A stretch of DNA of 64,000 bases from Bacteroidota bacterium (GTDB lineage: Bacteria > Bacteroidota > Ignavibacteria > UBA10030 > UBA6906), in the NCBI GenBank assembly GCA_019637975.1, contig JAHBUR010000017.1, positions 26,921 through 90,920 of the forward strand, read 5' to 3'. Shown here piece after piece: positions 54,289 to 63,229 of this stretch. Below the pieces are notes generated by a model. That model searched no databases. It saw only the letters and a list, made by a program, of their open reading frames with translations, and was not told the DNA's origin. The translations under genes were made by a program, and so were the position numbers. Numbering within the stretch: position 1 is the first letter of the stretch; each line of letters begins with the position of its first letter.

Positions 54289-55653
54289 TCAGCGGGATTT
54301 CTTCTCCTTGAGTCGGGCGGGAAGTACTTCTTGCTGCGCAAGATACTCCAGCGTTTCTGCCTTGCGAATCAACTCAACGCTCCCATCTTCCATCACCATA
54401 ACCACATTCGGCCGCATCGTGATGAACTGCATCCATTGCGTCATGTTGTATGCACCGACGTGGTTCAGTACAAGGCGGTCACCCTGCTTGAGTGTCGGCA
54501 GAACTATGCCGTCGCGCAACACATCAATATTCATGCACAACGGGCCGTAGATGACAGCATCCTCGGTATGCACGCTCGGCTGCTGGGCCGGTTGAATCTT
54601 GTGCTTGTACCAGAAACTCGTGAACATCAGGTTCACCCCCGCATCGACAATAATTGCCCTGCGCCCGGTTGAGAGTCGCTTGTTTGCAATGACGGTTGTG
54701 ACGAGGTACCCTGCATTGTCAATGAGTGCCCTCCCCGTCTCAAGAATTAGCGTCGGCAAATCTTCCGGCTTGATGGAAAGCTGGAACAAGCCGGAGGCAA
54801 TTGCATCGGCGTACTGTTCAAGACTCGGTACAACTTCTTCCGCCGGCAGGTATTGCCCGATCAGGGTATTCTGCGATGCAAAGCCTCCGCCAACGTCAAT
54901 GTACTCCAGCGTGATGTTGAATTCATCATGCATACTTTTCGCAAGAGTTGCGAGTTTACTGGCGGCAACACGATATGCCTCTGCGCTCATCATATACGTA
55001 CCGATATGTGTGTGCAGCCCGATGAGTGTTAGTCGCGGATTGGCGACAATACGCTTGATGGCCTGCCATGCCTCGCCGTTCTCGTAATTGAAACCGAACC
55101 GGTCCCACAACGGATAGACACCGACGTCCATATTCACGCGAATGGCGATCTTCGCCTTCAGTTTTTCAGTATCCGTAAGCTCGACAATGTGATACAACTC
55201 GTCGAAATGATCAATATGAATCATCGCGCCTTCGCGTATTGCCGTACGGAGCACTTCGATGCTTTTTTCCGGTCCGTTGAAGATGATGTGTTCGCCCGGA
55301 ATACCCAAAGCCCGCGCCTTCCGGTATTCAAATTCGGACACAACTTCCGCCCATGAACCTTCCTGATGAAACACGGAACAAACGGCATCGAGGTAATTCG
55401 TTTTGTACGACCACGCAAATTGTACACGGGGATAGCGGTTCTTGAAGACGCGATAGGCATTCCGCTGATTCTGCCTGATGGTTTTCTCCGACAGAACGAA
55501 GAGAGGAGAGCCGAATTTTCCGGCGAGATCCTTAATCAACACACCGTCGATATTGTCACGAACGGAAGTTGACGGCCCGCTGCCGAATTTGTTCATGATG
55601 CCCGACTGATGCTTCGTCACAACGGGACGTTCGTATGTTCTCTTTTCTGCCAT
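54289..55653 (-). CDS. PLP-dependent decarboxylase-fold enzyme with RiPP-leader-like N-terminus
   Basis: A 454-residue protein. From ~45 on it is a fold-type III enzyme of the diaminopimelate/ornithine decarboxylase family. AWSYKTN carries the PLP Lys, then come GLHTHIGTYM, DVGGGFAS, LETGRALIDNAGYLV, and a C-terminal barrel with YGPLCMNIDVL and GAYNMTQWM. The first ~25 residues are an extension with TYERPVV (YxxP) and NKFG. Such YxxP motifs occur in RiPP leader peptides, where RRE/PqqD-like proteins bind them. The gene lies 2 bases after an ATP-grasp gene in the same operon as a PqqD-like gene. Likely substrate: an amino acid or a carrier-bound one. The leader role is inference. Confidence 0.88.
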   Translation of the reverse strand: MAEKRTYERPVVTKHQSGIMNKFGSGPSTSVRDNIDGVLIKDLAGKFGSPLFVLSEKTIRQNQRNAYRVFKNRYPRVQFAWSYKTNYLDAVCSVFHQEGSWAEVVSEFEYRKARALGIPGEHIIFNGPEKSIEVLRTAIREGAMIHIDHFDELYHIVELTDTEKLKAKIAIRVNMDVGVYPLWDRFGFNYENGEAWQAIKRIVANPRLTLIGLHTHIGTYMMSAEAYRVAASKLATLAKSMHDEFNITLEYIDVGGGFASQNTLIGQYLPAEEVVPSLEQYADAIASGLFQLSIKPEDLPTLILETGRALIDNAGYLVTTVIANKRLSTGRRAIIVDAGVNLMFTSFWYKHKIQPAQQPSVHTEDAVIYGPLCMNIDVLRDGIVLPTLKQGDRLVLNHVGAYNMTQWMQFITMRPNVVMVMEDGSVELIRKAETLEYLAQQEVLPARLKEKKSR

Positions 55654-55655
55654 GA

Positions 55656-56690
55656 CTATTTTTCTCCTGCAACCACTAGTTTTTCAAATTCCTTCATGGT
55701 GGTGATATAATCCCACGAATAGCGGATGAAAATCGTACCGATCGTATATGCTCTGAATTGCGGCATCTGCTCTCCGCGTGCAAGCTTCACAAGTGCATAC
55801 GGGAGATTCTGTCCGGCACCTGTAGCGAGATGAACCCACGCCGGAAAGCGTGGATTAATCTCCAACAGAAAATACTCATTAGTTTCTTTAGATTTGATGA
55901 ACTCCAATTCAAGCCCGCTTTGCCACTTCAACGCTTTGACAATGTCTGCCGCAAGACTGATCAGAGCTTTGTCATCCACCGTTACGCCGGCCCATCCTTT
56001 CCCTTTGTCCGTGATGTACAACTTGCGCATCGGGACGGCGCCGATAGATGCACCGCTGCCGTCGCCGAGCGCAACAACGTTGAATTCATCTCCCGTCACA
56101 TGCTCTTGTATGATGATGGGAAGCCCCCATTTGAGTCGCAGTTTGTCGAATGCTGCATGTGCATCGTTGAAGTTATGGGCGATGTACGCGTCATAGAAAA
56201 TCCCCTTCACCACCACGGGATAGTTGAATTGATTCGGGATGTTGTGAAGATCCTGCAGCGATGATACAAGAATGTTTTTCGGCACCTTGAATTTGTGTAC
56301 CGTGCAGAAATCGAACAGCTTGTCCTTTGCGCGCAGGTTTAGTTGGTCAAACGTCGGCAGGAATGTATGAATGCCGAGGCTCCGCAGCCGCTCACTCAGC
56401 TTGATAAATCCGTACAACTCCGAATCAAGGGTGGGAACGATGACATCCAACTTTTCCTTGGAGTGGATGTACGCAATCCGCTCAAACAGCGGTTCCAATC
56501 CGCTCGACGGATAGGGAATAAGATAGCTTTTGTCGGCAATGTTCTCCATGTAGATTCCCGGGTCGAGCGAATCATACGACAACCCGATAATCCTCCCGGA
56601 AAACTCCGGCGCCGAACGCAGGCTCCGTATGACCGGCACGCCGGGTCCGGGATTGTCGGTGGCGTTCAGCCCTGTAACGGCGATGTTCAT
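55656..56690 (-). CDS. ATP-grasp ligase, carbamoyl-phosphate-synthase-like
   Basis: A 344-residue protein. The N-terminal Rossmann-like preATP domain (MNIAVTGLN...VPVIRSLR) is followed by an ATP-grasp domain: FNYPVVVKGIFYDAYIA (ATP-binding Lys), IIIQEHVTGDEFNVVALGD, and FLLEINPRFPAWVHLATGAG with Glu and Asn metal ligands. Such enzymes activate a carboxylate as acyl-phosphate and join it to an amine or thiol. The ATG overlaps the stop of the PqqD-like gene as ATGA. Substrates are unknown; the neighbours suggest a peptide or amino-acid product. Confidence 0.9.
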   Translation of the reverse strand: MNIAVTGLNATDNPGPGVPVIRSLRSAPEFSGRIIGLSYDSLDPGIYMENIADKSYLIPYPSSGLEPLFERIAYIHSKEKLDVIVPTLDSELYGFIKLSERLRSLGIHTFLPTFDQLNLRAKDKLFDFCTVHKFKVPKNILVSSLQDLHNIPNQFNYPVVVKGIFYDAYIAHNFNDAHAAFDKLRLKWGLPIIIQEHVTGDEFNVVALGDGSGASIGAVPMRKLYITDKGKGWAGVTVDDKALISLAADIVKALKWQSGLELEFIKSKETNEYFLLEINPRFPAWVHLATGAGQNLPYALVKLARGEQMPQFRAYTIGTIFIRYSWDYITTMKEFEKLVVAGEK

Positions 56691-56941
56691 TTGGTACGTA
56701 TCAGTTTGAAGGATGAAAGTTGATTGATAAAGTCATCGAAGTCGCGGACAAATGTTGCCCGCTCAACGTCATACAATTCAAGAACCTTCTGCTCGATTGC
56801 CTCGCGGGTGTCTCCACCCTGAAGCATCTTGAAGATCTCCTTGCCGATTTCATTCAGCGTAAATGTCTCGCCCGTGGAAGCGAGGAAGAGAAACCCCGAA
56901 TCGCTTACGGCAAGACTTTCAGGAACGAGATACGTGTTCAT
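56687..56941 (-). CDS. PqqD-like small protein (RRE-type peptide-binding domain)
   Basis: 84 residues from the ATG at 56941, with AAAGGCG upstream; an in-frame reading to 57073 is longer than the family. The pattern fits PqqD/RRE: SDSGFLFLASTGETFTLNEIGKEIFKML strands and helix, then AIEQKVLELYDVE and FVRDFDDFINQLSSFKLI. In RiPP pathways this winged-helix fold binds the leader of a precursor peptide and delivers it to the modifying enzyme. It heads the operon with an ATP-grasp ligase and a PLP enzyme. No separate precursor peptide gene is obvious nearby; the PLP enzyme's own N-terminus is the best candidate. Confidence 0.87.
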   Translation of the reverse strand: MNTYLVPESLAVSDSGFLFLASTGETFTLNEIGKEIFKMLQGGDTREAIEQKVLELYDVERATFVRDFDDFINQLSSFKLIRTK

Positions 56942-57013
56942 GGAATATCGCCTTTCTTGTAGATCATTACATTCCGACAGGACACGGGTGAACCGTATCC
57001 CCACAACTGCTTC

Positions 57014-57041
57014 GTAGGGACACGCTTCCGGCATGTCCTGC
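57014..57041. repeat. Degenerate 28-bp palindrome, GTAGGGAC family
   Basis: GTAGGGACACGC, a short loop, then GCATGTCCTGC, which pairs imperfectly with one deletion. It lies in the divergent promoter gap between the PqqD-like operon and the acyltransferase gene. The outer sequence matches the palindromes at 3363 and 34754. Confidence 0.55.
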
Positions 57042-57081
57042 AATGCCTTGAGACTTGAACAAAATTTCACCACTTTGTGTC

Positions 57082-58164
57082 ATGCTCGCACGCCTTCGCC
57101 AATTTCTTTCCGCCGAAATTCGAAATCAAACAGCCGATCTTCTGAAGGGTCTCGCTGTCGTGTTCATGATTCTTGTGCATCTTGTTGAATTGTTTTCGAC
57201 GCCGGCAATCTATGAGAGTATTGCGGGTCGCGTCGCGTTGTTTCTCGGTGGACCACCCGCTGCACCTGTTTTTATGGCCGTGATGGGCTACTTTCTTGCC
57301 TCATCACGAAAGTCTTTCTTTCAACAGATACGCCGCGGAGTTTTTCTTTTTCTCGGCGGAGTTCTGTTGAACATCGGACTGAATCTCAATCTTCTCTTCT
57401 CGATTCGTTCGGGCCGGTTTGATCTCGATCCGCTTGCATACATCTTCGGTGCCGATGTTTTGCCACTCGCCGGATTGAGCGTAATGGCTATTGCCCTTCT
57501 TCGAACCATCTTCCGGCAATCATGGATTGCTTATCTCATTCTGGCCTTCGCCGCTGCTGCCCTGACTCCCCTCTTGCATAACATAGAGTCGTCCGATCCG
57601 TTTCTCAAGTACATTGTGCCGTTCTTCTGGGGAAAGTCAAGCTGGTCGTACTTCCCTTTGTTTCCATGGCTCGCATACCCGTTGCTCGGATACGCGTACA
57701 AAATCGGGAGCGAAAGCTTCACACTACATTCACAAATGACGCCGTTAATTCGTTTGCTGCTTCTTGCCTTCTGTGCTTGCTGCCTTTTGATGTTCTCAAA
57801 GAATGCACTCGCGATTTCTGTTGATCTGTCCCGTTACTATCATCATTCGCTTTCATTCACCCTCTGGGTGGCTCTATTCCTCTGCGCCTGGAGTTTGCTC
57901 GTTTCATTTTTCGAAGAACACACCGGTAATACTCTGCCCGTCCTTTACATCAAATGGATTGGCCGCAATGTCACCGCTGCGTATGTCTTTCAATGGCTCT
58001 TTATTGGTAATCTTGCTACCGAACTCTATCGCACACAAACTGTGATTCAGACTCTGATCTGGTTTTTCGTTGTTCTCGCTGCAACAAGTTGTTGCATTCC
58101 TATCTGGCAAAGGCTCAAACCCAAACTGGCTACTTTATTAGCGTCATCCGTTTCGTTTCAGTGA
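57082..58164 (+). CDS. Polytopic membrane acyltransferase, HGSNAT/DUF1624-like
   Basis: 360 residues from the ATG at 57082; TTG at 57055 is an alternative. About ten helices. LLKGLAVVFMILVHLVEL carries the conserved His of membrane acetyltransferases, then APVFMAVMGYFLASS and FPLFPWLAYPLLGYA, features of heparan-alpha-glucosaminide acetyltransferase-like/DUF1624 proteins. These move acetyl groups from cytoplasmic acetyl-CoA to extracytoplasmic acceptors. The 3' end overlaps the convergent FG-GAP gene by 35 bases. It is divergent from the PqqD-like operon. Confidence 0.83.
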   Translation: MLARLRQFLSAEIRNQTADLLKGLAVVFMILVHLVELFSTPAIYESIAGRVALFLGGPPAAPVFMAVMGYFLASSRKSFFQQIRRGVFLFLGGVLLNIGLNLNLLFSIRSGRFDLDPLAYIFGADVLPLAGLSVMAIALLRTIFRQSWIAYLILAFAAAALTPLLHNIESSDPFLKYIVPFFWGKSSWSYFPLFPWLAYPLLGYAYKIGSESFTLHSQMTPLIRLLLLAFCACCLLMFSKNALAISVDLSRYYHHSLSFTLWVALFLCAWSLLVSFFEEHTGNTLPVLYIKWIGRNVTAAYVFQWLFIGNLATELYRTQTVIQTLIWFFVVLAATSCCIPIWQRLKPKLATLLASSVSFQ

Positions 58165-59752
58165 ATCCGCCTGCAGAGAGCCGTGCATAGTACACGCCGC
58201 TTGGCATTCCTGATGCATCCCAACGGATGGAATATCTTCCCGGCTGCAATGTTTCGTTTACCAGTTCGGCAACCTCCCTTCCTAACATATCATACATCTT
58301 CAATACCGCATGGCCGACCTCCGGTATCCGGAACCAGATCTGTGTCGAGGGATTGAATGGATTGGGAAAATTTTGCTCAAGCATGAATCCCAAAACCTGT
58401 TGATCAACCAAACGAACATTCGCCGGAGCCATCTCAATCACTGTGAGAATAGGCTTGTCCCGTGCAAAACTCGCCGAAGCGATTGCCATATCAGGCCGCC
58501 CGTCATTGTCGAAATCTCCCACTGCGACCTTTGACGGTCTGAACCATCCCTGATCGGAACCCGGGGTGATGTTATCGGTGGTATCGTCCTGGTAGACTGT
58601 TGTCCTGTGATAGTTTTGCGGGTCGGTAATTGAACCCCCGGCATATTTCCATTGAAACACTGCCTCATGGTAGCTTCCGGCAAGATACAACTCGGGCACC
58701 CCATTCAAATCAATGTCGCCTCTTGAAACGCCGGCAATCCCACGGTACGGATCGTAGGCATGAAGCAGAATGATATCGTTGCCCGTCATCTGCCCGACAT
58801 CGCCCGGGTTGGTTACGACGTACACACGCCCATTCGCTGTCGCGATGTAGAGTTCGCAGGTTGCATTGTTGTCGTAATTTGCCTCTGCAAAGCCCATATT
58901 GGAGAGATCAATGGTAAGATCATTGTGATAAACGTTGGCGACGCGTGCAAACGAGTCGGGGGAGCCGGTATGTTCATAGAAGGCTAAGTGCAACGGCTCC
59001 CAGCCGGCGGCAACAATCTCTTTTCGTCCATCACGGTCAAGGTCGGTTGCTTCAAGCGCGTAGCCGACGTAGGCGAATGTTGTTGAGTCTTGAAACTCAA
59101 TGTTCCAGACGGGATTTTGGAAGGTCGACCCGGGGGCAAGAGAGAATACCATGAAACGGCTTTTCGGAGTAGAATAGCGTTCCTGAATTGCAACAGCCAC
59201 TTCCTCTCGACCATCGTTATCGAAATCACCGGCGATGATGGCAGTTCCTTCATCAAATGCGGCGGGAAGGTTGAGATTCCACGTCGCGGTCGGCAGAGCC
59301 GGAAAGCCGTTGTCCATTCCATTCCATTCAAACACATAGAAGCCGTGGTACGTCGAATCGTACGGATCGATCAGACAGAGAATCTCCTTCCAACCGTCAC
59401 CATCAAGGTCGGCGACGGCAACGGCGCTGTAGTCGTTGGAATACGGATAGAACGAATAGCTCCACACGTTTTGATAGTTGTTGTTGCTCGCGTACTCGTA
59501 CAGATAGACAGCATTATGATACACACCGCTCCATGCCGTTGAGAGCAAAAATTCCTTCTTGCCGTCATTGTCCAGGTCAAGCTCGGATTTCATCATGGAC
59601 CATGCGATGCTGCTCGGATGCAGGCCGCCGGAGTCCCATGGAACGGTTCTCCATACGGGCGCAAATGACGACTGGGCATATGATTGCATTACCAGACCGG
59701 CACCTCCACCAAGTATTGCCAGCGTCAAAACGAAATATCTCATTGATAACAT
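58130..59752 (-). CDS. Secreted FG-GAP/VCBS repeat protein with T9SS sorting domain
   Basis: 540 residues; the start may be ATG at 59752 or 59743. Signal peptide at about 1-27. FG-GAP repeats carry calcium-loop motifs (LDLDNDGKKEFLL, ADLDGDGWKEILC, GDFDNDGREEVAV, TDLDRDGRKEIVA, GDIDLNGVPELYL, GDFDNDGRPDMAI). The C-terminus is a T9SS domain with a QNFPNPFNPS core, ending KRMTLIK. A run of eight A (59754-59761 on the minus strand) stands directly before the start codon. It lies 31 bases after the beta-barrel gene, probably in the same transcript, and its last 35 bases overlap the convergent acyltransferase gene. Confidence 0.92.
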   Translation of the reverse strand: MLSMRYFVLTLAILGGGAGLVMQSYAQSSFAPVWRTVPWDSGGLHPSSIAWSMMKSELDLDNDGKKEFLLSTAWSGVYHNAVYLYEYASNNNYQNVWSYSFYPYSNDYSAVAVADLDGDGWKEILCLIDPYDSTYHGFYVFEWNGMDNGFPALPTATWNLNLPAAFDEGTAIIAGDFDNDGREEVAVAIQERYSTPKSRFMVFSLAPGSTFQNPVWNIEFQDSTTFAYVGYALEATDLDRDGRKEIVAAGWEPLHLAFYEHTGSPDSFARVANVYHNDLTIDLSNMGFAEANYDNNATCELYIATANGRVYVVTNPGDVGQMTGNDIILLHAYDPYRGIAGVSRGDIDLNGVPELYLAGSYHEAVFQWKYAGGSITDPQNYHRTTVYQDDTTDNITPGSDQGWFRPSKVAVGDFDNDGRPDMAIASASFARDKPILTVIEMAPANVRLVDQQVLGFMLEQNFPNPFNPSTQIWFRIPEVGHAVLKMYDMLGREVAELVNETLQPGRYSIRWDASGMPSGVYYARLSAGGFTETKRMTLIK

Positions 59753-59783
59753 GTTTTTTTTATCCCTAAATCAAGAACTGCTG

Positions 59784-60635
59784 TCAGAATACGAGGCGCA
59801 AACCCAATGAGCCATACGTCGCCGAGTATTCGTCATGCCCGTTATACTCGAACGAAGGAATGACATAGAATCCTCCGACGATGTTTACAACAGCCTTTGC
59901 CTGTACAAGTCTCGTTTGCACAACACGCTGGTTGTAGAGAACGAGCGTTTCGTCGTCAAGGTAGAACGCGCGCCGCCCTATGCCGCCGGACACCACAAAG
60001 TGGTACCTGCCACCAAACGGAATACTGACGGTTTGATGCAACCAGAACAGCGAAGGAGTCCACGATGCATTACTTGCGATAGCCGTTGTGGTTGACCAGA
60101 TTCCGGCAGTAACTTCAAAGGAGAAATATCCACGAACAATGCGGGTGGCAATCTCCCCGCCCGAAAGGGAGAGCGTGAACGATGAACCGGCAACCTGAAA
60201 CGGCGAGAACCAATAGCTTGCACCGCCCCCCATCCAATGAAAATTTGTACGTTCGGAAAATAATTGTATCTCCCCTTCATCCAGGTACGCGTAGTGACCC
60301 GCAAGTGTGATCCGAGGCGGCAGGAATTTCGATGCACGCGCTGCGACGAGATGTTGGGTGTAGTACTTACCGCCTGCGTCATCACGCTCGAGCCAGAGGG
60401 TACCGTAGCCTATCGTGTAATAGTCCACCCAGGCATTGGAGAGGGTGGCGAAGCCGCTGAGGGAGCGCGACTTGGTGCCGGTAGAATAACTTCCCAGTGT
60501 GCCAAATGTCGAAACCATAACATGCAAGGGGGAGGGCAAAGGAATAATTCCTCCGTCGTTCGCGTCGGTCGAACTATCGCGAATACCACCACTCGCCGCA
60601 ACAACAAATCCCAACAATCCCGAAACAAATGTCAT
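59784..60635 (-). CDS. Probable outer-membrane beta-barrel protein
   Basis: A 283-residue protein with an N-terminal signal-like stretch (about 1-15) followed by alternating hydrophobic/polar beta strands typical of a small outer-membrane barrel (FATLSNAWVDYYTIGYGTLWLERD, YFSFEVTAGIWSTTTAIA, YHFVVSGGIGRRAFYL, FYVIPSFEYNGHDEY). It ends with aromatic LRLVF, the usual outer-membrane sorting signal. No enzymatic motif is seen. It is immediately upstream of the FG-GAP T9SS gene, so the two may form a surface complex. Confidence 0.72.
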   Translation of the reverse strand: MTFVSGLLGFVVAASGGIRDSSTDANDGGIIPLPSPLHVMVSTFGTLGSYSTGTKSRSLSGFATLSNAWVDYYTIGYGTLWLERDDAGGKYYTQHLVAARASKFLPPRITLAGHYAYLDEGEIQLFSERTNFHWMGGGASYWFSPFQVAGSSFTLSLSGGEIATRIVRGYFSFEVTAGIWSTTTAIASNASWTPSLFWLHQTVSIPFGGRYHFVVSGGIGRRAFYLDDETLVLYNQRVVQTRLVQAKAVVNIVGGFYVIPSFEYNGHDEYSATYGSLGLRLVF

Positions 60636-60934
60636 ACTAACTCCATCGGTTCTTACAAGAACGAATTACCGCCTCAGCGGGCATCCCAACACCGGATTGT
60701 TTCATGAATTACCTCAACGCATTAGATGTATCGTTGCGAGGTTTGGAGGCGGGAAGTCCAAAGACTTGGCTTCTTTTCTGTCAAAGAGGTCAGGTTCGTC
60801 CGCGCCGTCACAAGGGGAGAACGCAAACTACGAGGATTAGACTCAAACTGACTGTAGAGAGTTTAATCATATTCTATGCGAAATGGAAGGATGGGGCAAT
60901 GCGCAAGTAGTCGCCTTGGATTTCCGATCCGGCA
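60636..60934. other. Intergenic region, no supported feature
   Basis: 299 bases between the ATP-grasp-like gene and the beta-barrel gene. Short plus-strand ORFs here are Arg-rich and without homology signals. I see no strong hairpin, repeat or tRNA; a promoter for the barrel/FG-GAP pair should lie here. Confidence 0.5.
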
Positions 60935-62128
60935 TTATGGCACGTACAATCCCGCCGAACTTCCCACCCACGCCATGTTCTTGTTGTGATCAACGCCCAT
61001 CATTTTGCCTCGGCCCATGCGAACGAGATTGGCAACCGGCGTCAGTTCCCCCCCTTCCGGCCAGATGAACATGATGCGGACTTCGGCTTTTGTTCCGCCG
61101 TGCGGCGTTTGAATGAACGCGCCGTATTCGACTCTTTCCTGAAGAACATAGTCACCCCGATGCCGGTCGGGTACGGCATCGATGTCGGCTTGTTCAGGTG
61201 AAATGATGACGCCGCTTCCGGCAAATGAAAACAACGGTTTCAGCACCCAATTCTGCAAGTCGTCGGGCACGGACTTGAGTTGGTCGAGAAAGATCGTCTT
61301 GGGAACGGTGGGATGATGAAGAAATGGAAGAGAGAACTTGCTGATCAGATAGAACCAATTCGGATGCCCCGCCCATTCAACATCCAGCTCGTCTCTGAAG
61401 CTGAACGGAAGTTGCGCTTCTGATTTGATCAACTCATCAACGATGGCGCGGTTGTAGATACGATGAATGGGAACGAGCGTACCATCCCGCCAGTACAACA
61501 ATTGCCTCCCCTGTTTAACAACATCACGAATGTTCACTGTTTGCGTACCGCACAATCTGTCGGTGAGAACGAAATCGGGACGCGTCTTCTGACGTACAGG
61601 GTCGAGCTCCAGCAACACAACATTGTCCGGATCATGGTTTCCGAGAACAGCATTCCGGAACAGCAACGTGTATGCTTCAAAGTCAAGATTCCCCAACAAA
61701 TAACGGCACTCACGAGGCAATTCAAACACTTCTTTGAACAACATCGACTGCAAAGGCTGGAATGCAAAGAGAGTCGGAAATCCCTGCAGTTCAATCAAAC
61801 GTGGCGCAAAGGAACCATCCGGCAGTTGCACGATCCCGAAATCAACAGCAACAAAGACGGGTTGAGGAGTCTGATTCGGGACATGGTATTCATGCGGAAT
61901 CGTCTCTGCTGCGCGCCGGAGATACTCTGCATTGTTCATCAACTGCATGATAATCTCGTGCCCGGCTTGCGACATTGTTGCCATGAGTTGAGAAGGGATG
62001 AAGAACGGCGTCTCAGATACTCTGAACTCCACTTGAACACCGCATGTTGCATCGAGCCGCCTTAAGAAGAGGCGGTACTTTTCATCAGTGAAGTTCTTGT
62101 TATAGTATTCGCGGAGATGAGGAACCAT
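60935..62128 (-). CDS. ATP-grasp-like ligase in GCS2/M29 cluster
   Basis: A 397-residue cytoplasmic protein. The C-terminal half has ATP-grasp-like elements: NWVLKPLFSFAGSGVIISPEQ (nucleotide Lys and Gly loop), GDYVLQERVEYG, and AEVRIMFIWP followed by GRGKMMGVDHNKN, where the Asn/Asp could bind metal. The N-terminal half (VAVDFGIVQLPDGSFAPRLIELQG) resembles the acid-binding part of glutathionylspermidine-synthase-like ligases. It would form an amide bond using ATP. It lies 67 bases downstream of an M29-like aminopeptidase and shares a strand with a GCS2 ligase. Substrates are unknown. Confidence 0.78.
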   Translation of the reverse strand: MVPHLREYYNKNFTDEKYRLFLRRLDATCGVQVEFRVSETPFFIPSQLMATMSQAGHEIIMQLMNNAEYLRRAAETIPHEYHVPNQTPQPVFVAVDFGIVQLPDGSFAPRLIELQGFPTLFAFQPLQSMLFKEVFELPRECRYLLGNLDFEAYTLLFRNAVLGNHDPDNVVLLELDPVRQKTRPDFVLTDRLCGTQTVNIRDVVKQGRQLLYWRDGTLVPIHRIYNRAIVDELIKSEAQLPFSFRDELDVEWAGHPNWFYLISKFSLPFLHHPTVPKTIFLDQLKSVPDDLQNWVLKPLFSFAGSGVIISPEQADIDAVPDRHRGDYVLQERVEYGAFIQTPHGGTKAEVRIMFIWPEGGELTPVANLVRMGRGKMMGVDHNKNMAWVGSSAGLYVP

Positions 62129-62195
62129 CGAGTTGGCGTTTCATTCTTGGGGGATGACATAAAATTCTGCACGTGCAAAGGCAGAGTGGAAACCA

Positions 62196-63215
62196 TCAAA
62201 TAAGAAACTCGCCCCGTTCCATCACCTGAAGGTCGTCGATCCAAATATCGAACCTCGTCCCGACAACATCAATATGGGTGGATGATGTCCAGTCTGCGCC
62301 CGTATGTTCGGAGTAGGGATGGCCGAAAGCAATATGAATCCCTGGAATTTTCTCGTCCTGCAGTATGTGTCCGATAACGTGCTTGAGTTGGATGTTGGTG
62401 CCGATGGCAAACTCGCCGACCCGATCGCTGTTCTTATCGGTATGGCAGTAATCCCAGAATTCACGCTCCAGTTCTTTGTTGTCACAGTGAGCAGATACCA
62501 TCCGGCTATCTGTGATCTCGACTGTCACGGGAGTACCCTGCAAGTCGCCATATTTCGCGCAAAGATAGTCGCCCACCACCCCATCCACAATGAAGGTTCC
62601 GTTGACGTTTGCGGGAGAGGTAAAAATCTCCCCGCCGGGCAGATTGCCCCACTTGTCCGGACTGATAATGCCGCTGGTTTTGAGCCATTTCAGTTTCGGG
62701 CTGAGTTCAGCCGTTATGTGTGTTCCGAGCGAAGTCTTGCAGACAACTTTCTTTGCAACGCGGGCGAGATTCCAGACACGCGTGCTGATTTCGTCCACCT
62801 TGTTGAAATCGGCACGCATGCCTTCTTTCATAATCTGATGATTCACATTGATCATGTGCCCGTGGCGGAGACGATGCTCGGTGACGACTTTCGTCATTTG
62901 CATGCGAGTGCGCAGTTCGCCTGTCTGCCCCCACGCCGCATAGACGCTCACTTGACTGGTGGCGAGATCATCAAGAATCGGCTGCGGCATGTCAACGTGC
63001 GGTCGGGGGGAGAAGTCTTCCAGCAGAAATTTGTTGCAGCGCGCCCCCACTTTCTGCGCCTCGTTGCAGATGGCCGCGGCAATGTCATGCGTGCGTTCAT
63101 CCGTAATGATCGTGACCTTCTCATGCGGCTTGATGCGCAAACACACGTTTACCGCGTTGTACGCGCCTTCCATCAGTTCTTCATCGACCATAACATCATC
63201 AATCACAACACTCAT
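62196..63215 (-). CDS. M29-family (thermophilic) aminopeptidase-like protein
   Basis: 339 residues from the ATG at 63215, with CAGGAG four bases upstream; TTG/ATG codons to 63233 add six residues. The N-terminal Rossmann-like domain (VCLRIKPHEKVTIITDERTHDIAAAICNEA) is followed by the metal-binding C-terminal domain with GGEIFTSP, REFWDYCHTD, GEFAIGTN, DEKIPGIHIAFGHPY and a closing STHIDVV. The Glu, His and Asp ligands are in place. It is the middle gene between GCS2 and the ATP-grasp-like gene. It may trim or recycle a peptide made by them, or use the fold for another amidase reaction. Confidence 0.87.
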   Translation of the reverse strand: MSVVIDDVMVDEELMEGAYNAVNVCLRIKPHEKVTIITDERTHDIAAAICNEAQKVGARCNKFLLEDFSPRPHVDMPQPILDDLATSQVSVYAAWGQTGELRTRMQMTKVVTEHRLRHGHMINVNHQIMKEGMRADFNKVDEISTRVWNLARVAKKVVCKTSLGTHITAELSPKLKWLKTSGIISPDKWGNLPGGEIFTSPANVNGTFIVDGVVGDYLCAKYGDLQGTPVTVEITDSRMVSAHCDNKELEREFWDYCHTDKNSDRVGEFAIGTNIQLKHVIGHILQDEKIPGIHIAFGHPYSEHTGADWTSSTHIDVVGTRFDIWIDDLQVMERGEFLI

Positions 63216-63229
63216 CAGTCTCCTGTCTA

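Noticed and set aside
60704..60910. 68-residue plus-strand ORF in the gap before the beta-barrel gene
   Set aside because: No ribosome site, basic low-information composition and no recognisable motif.
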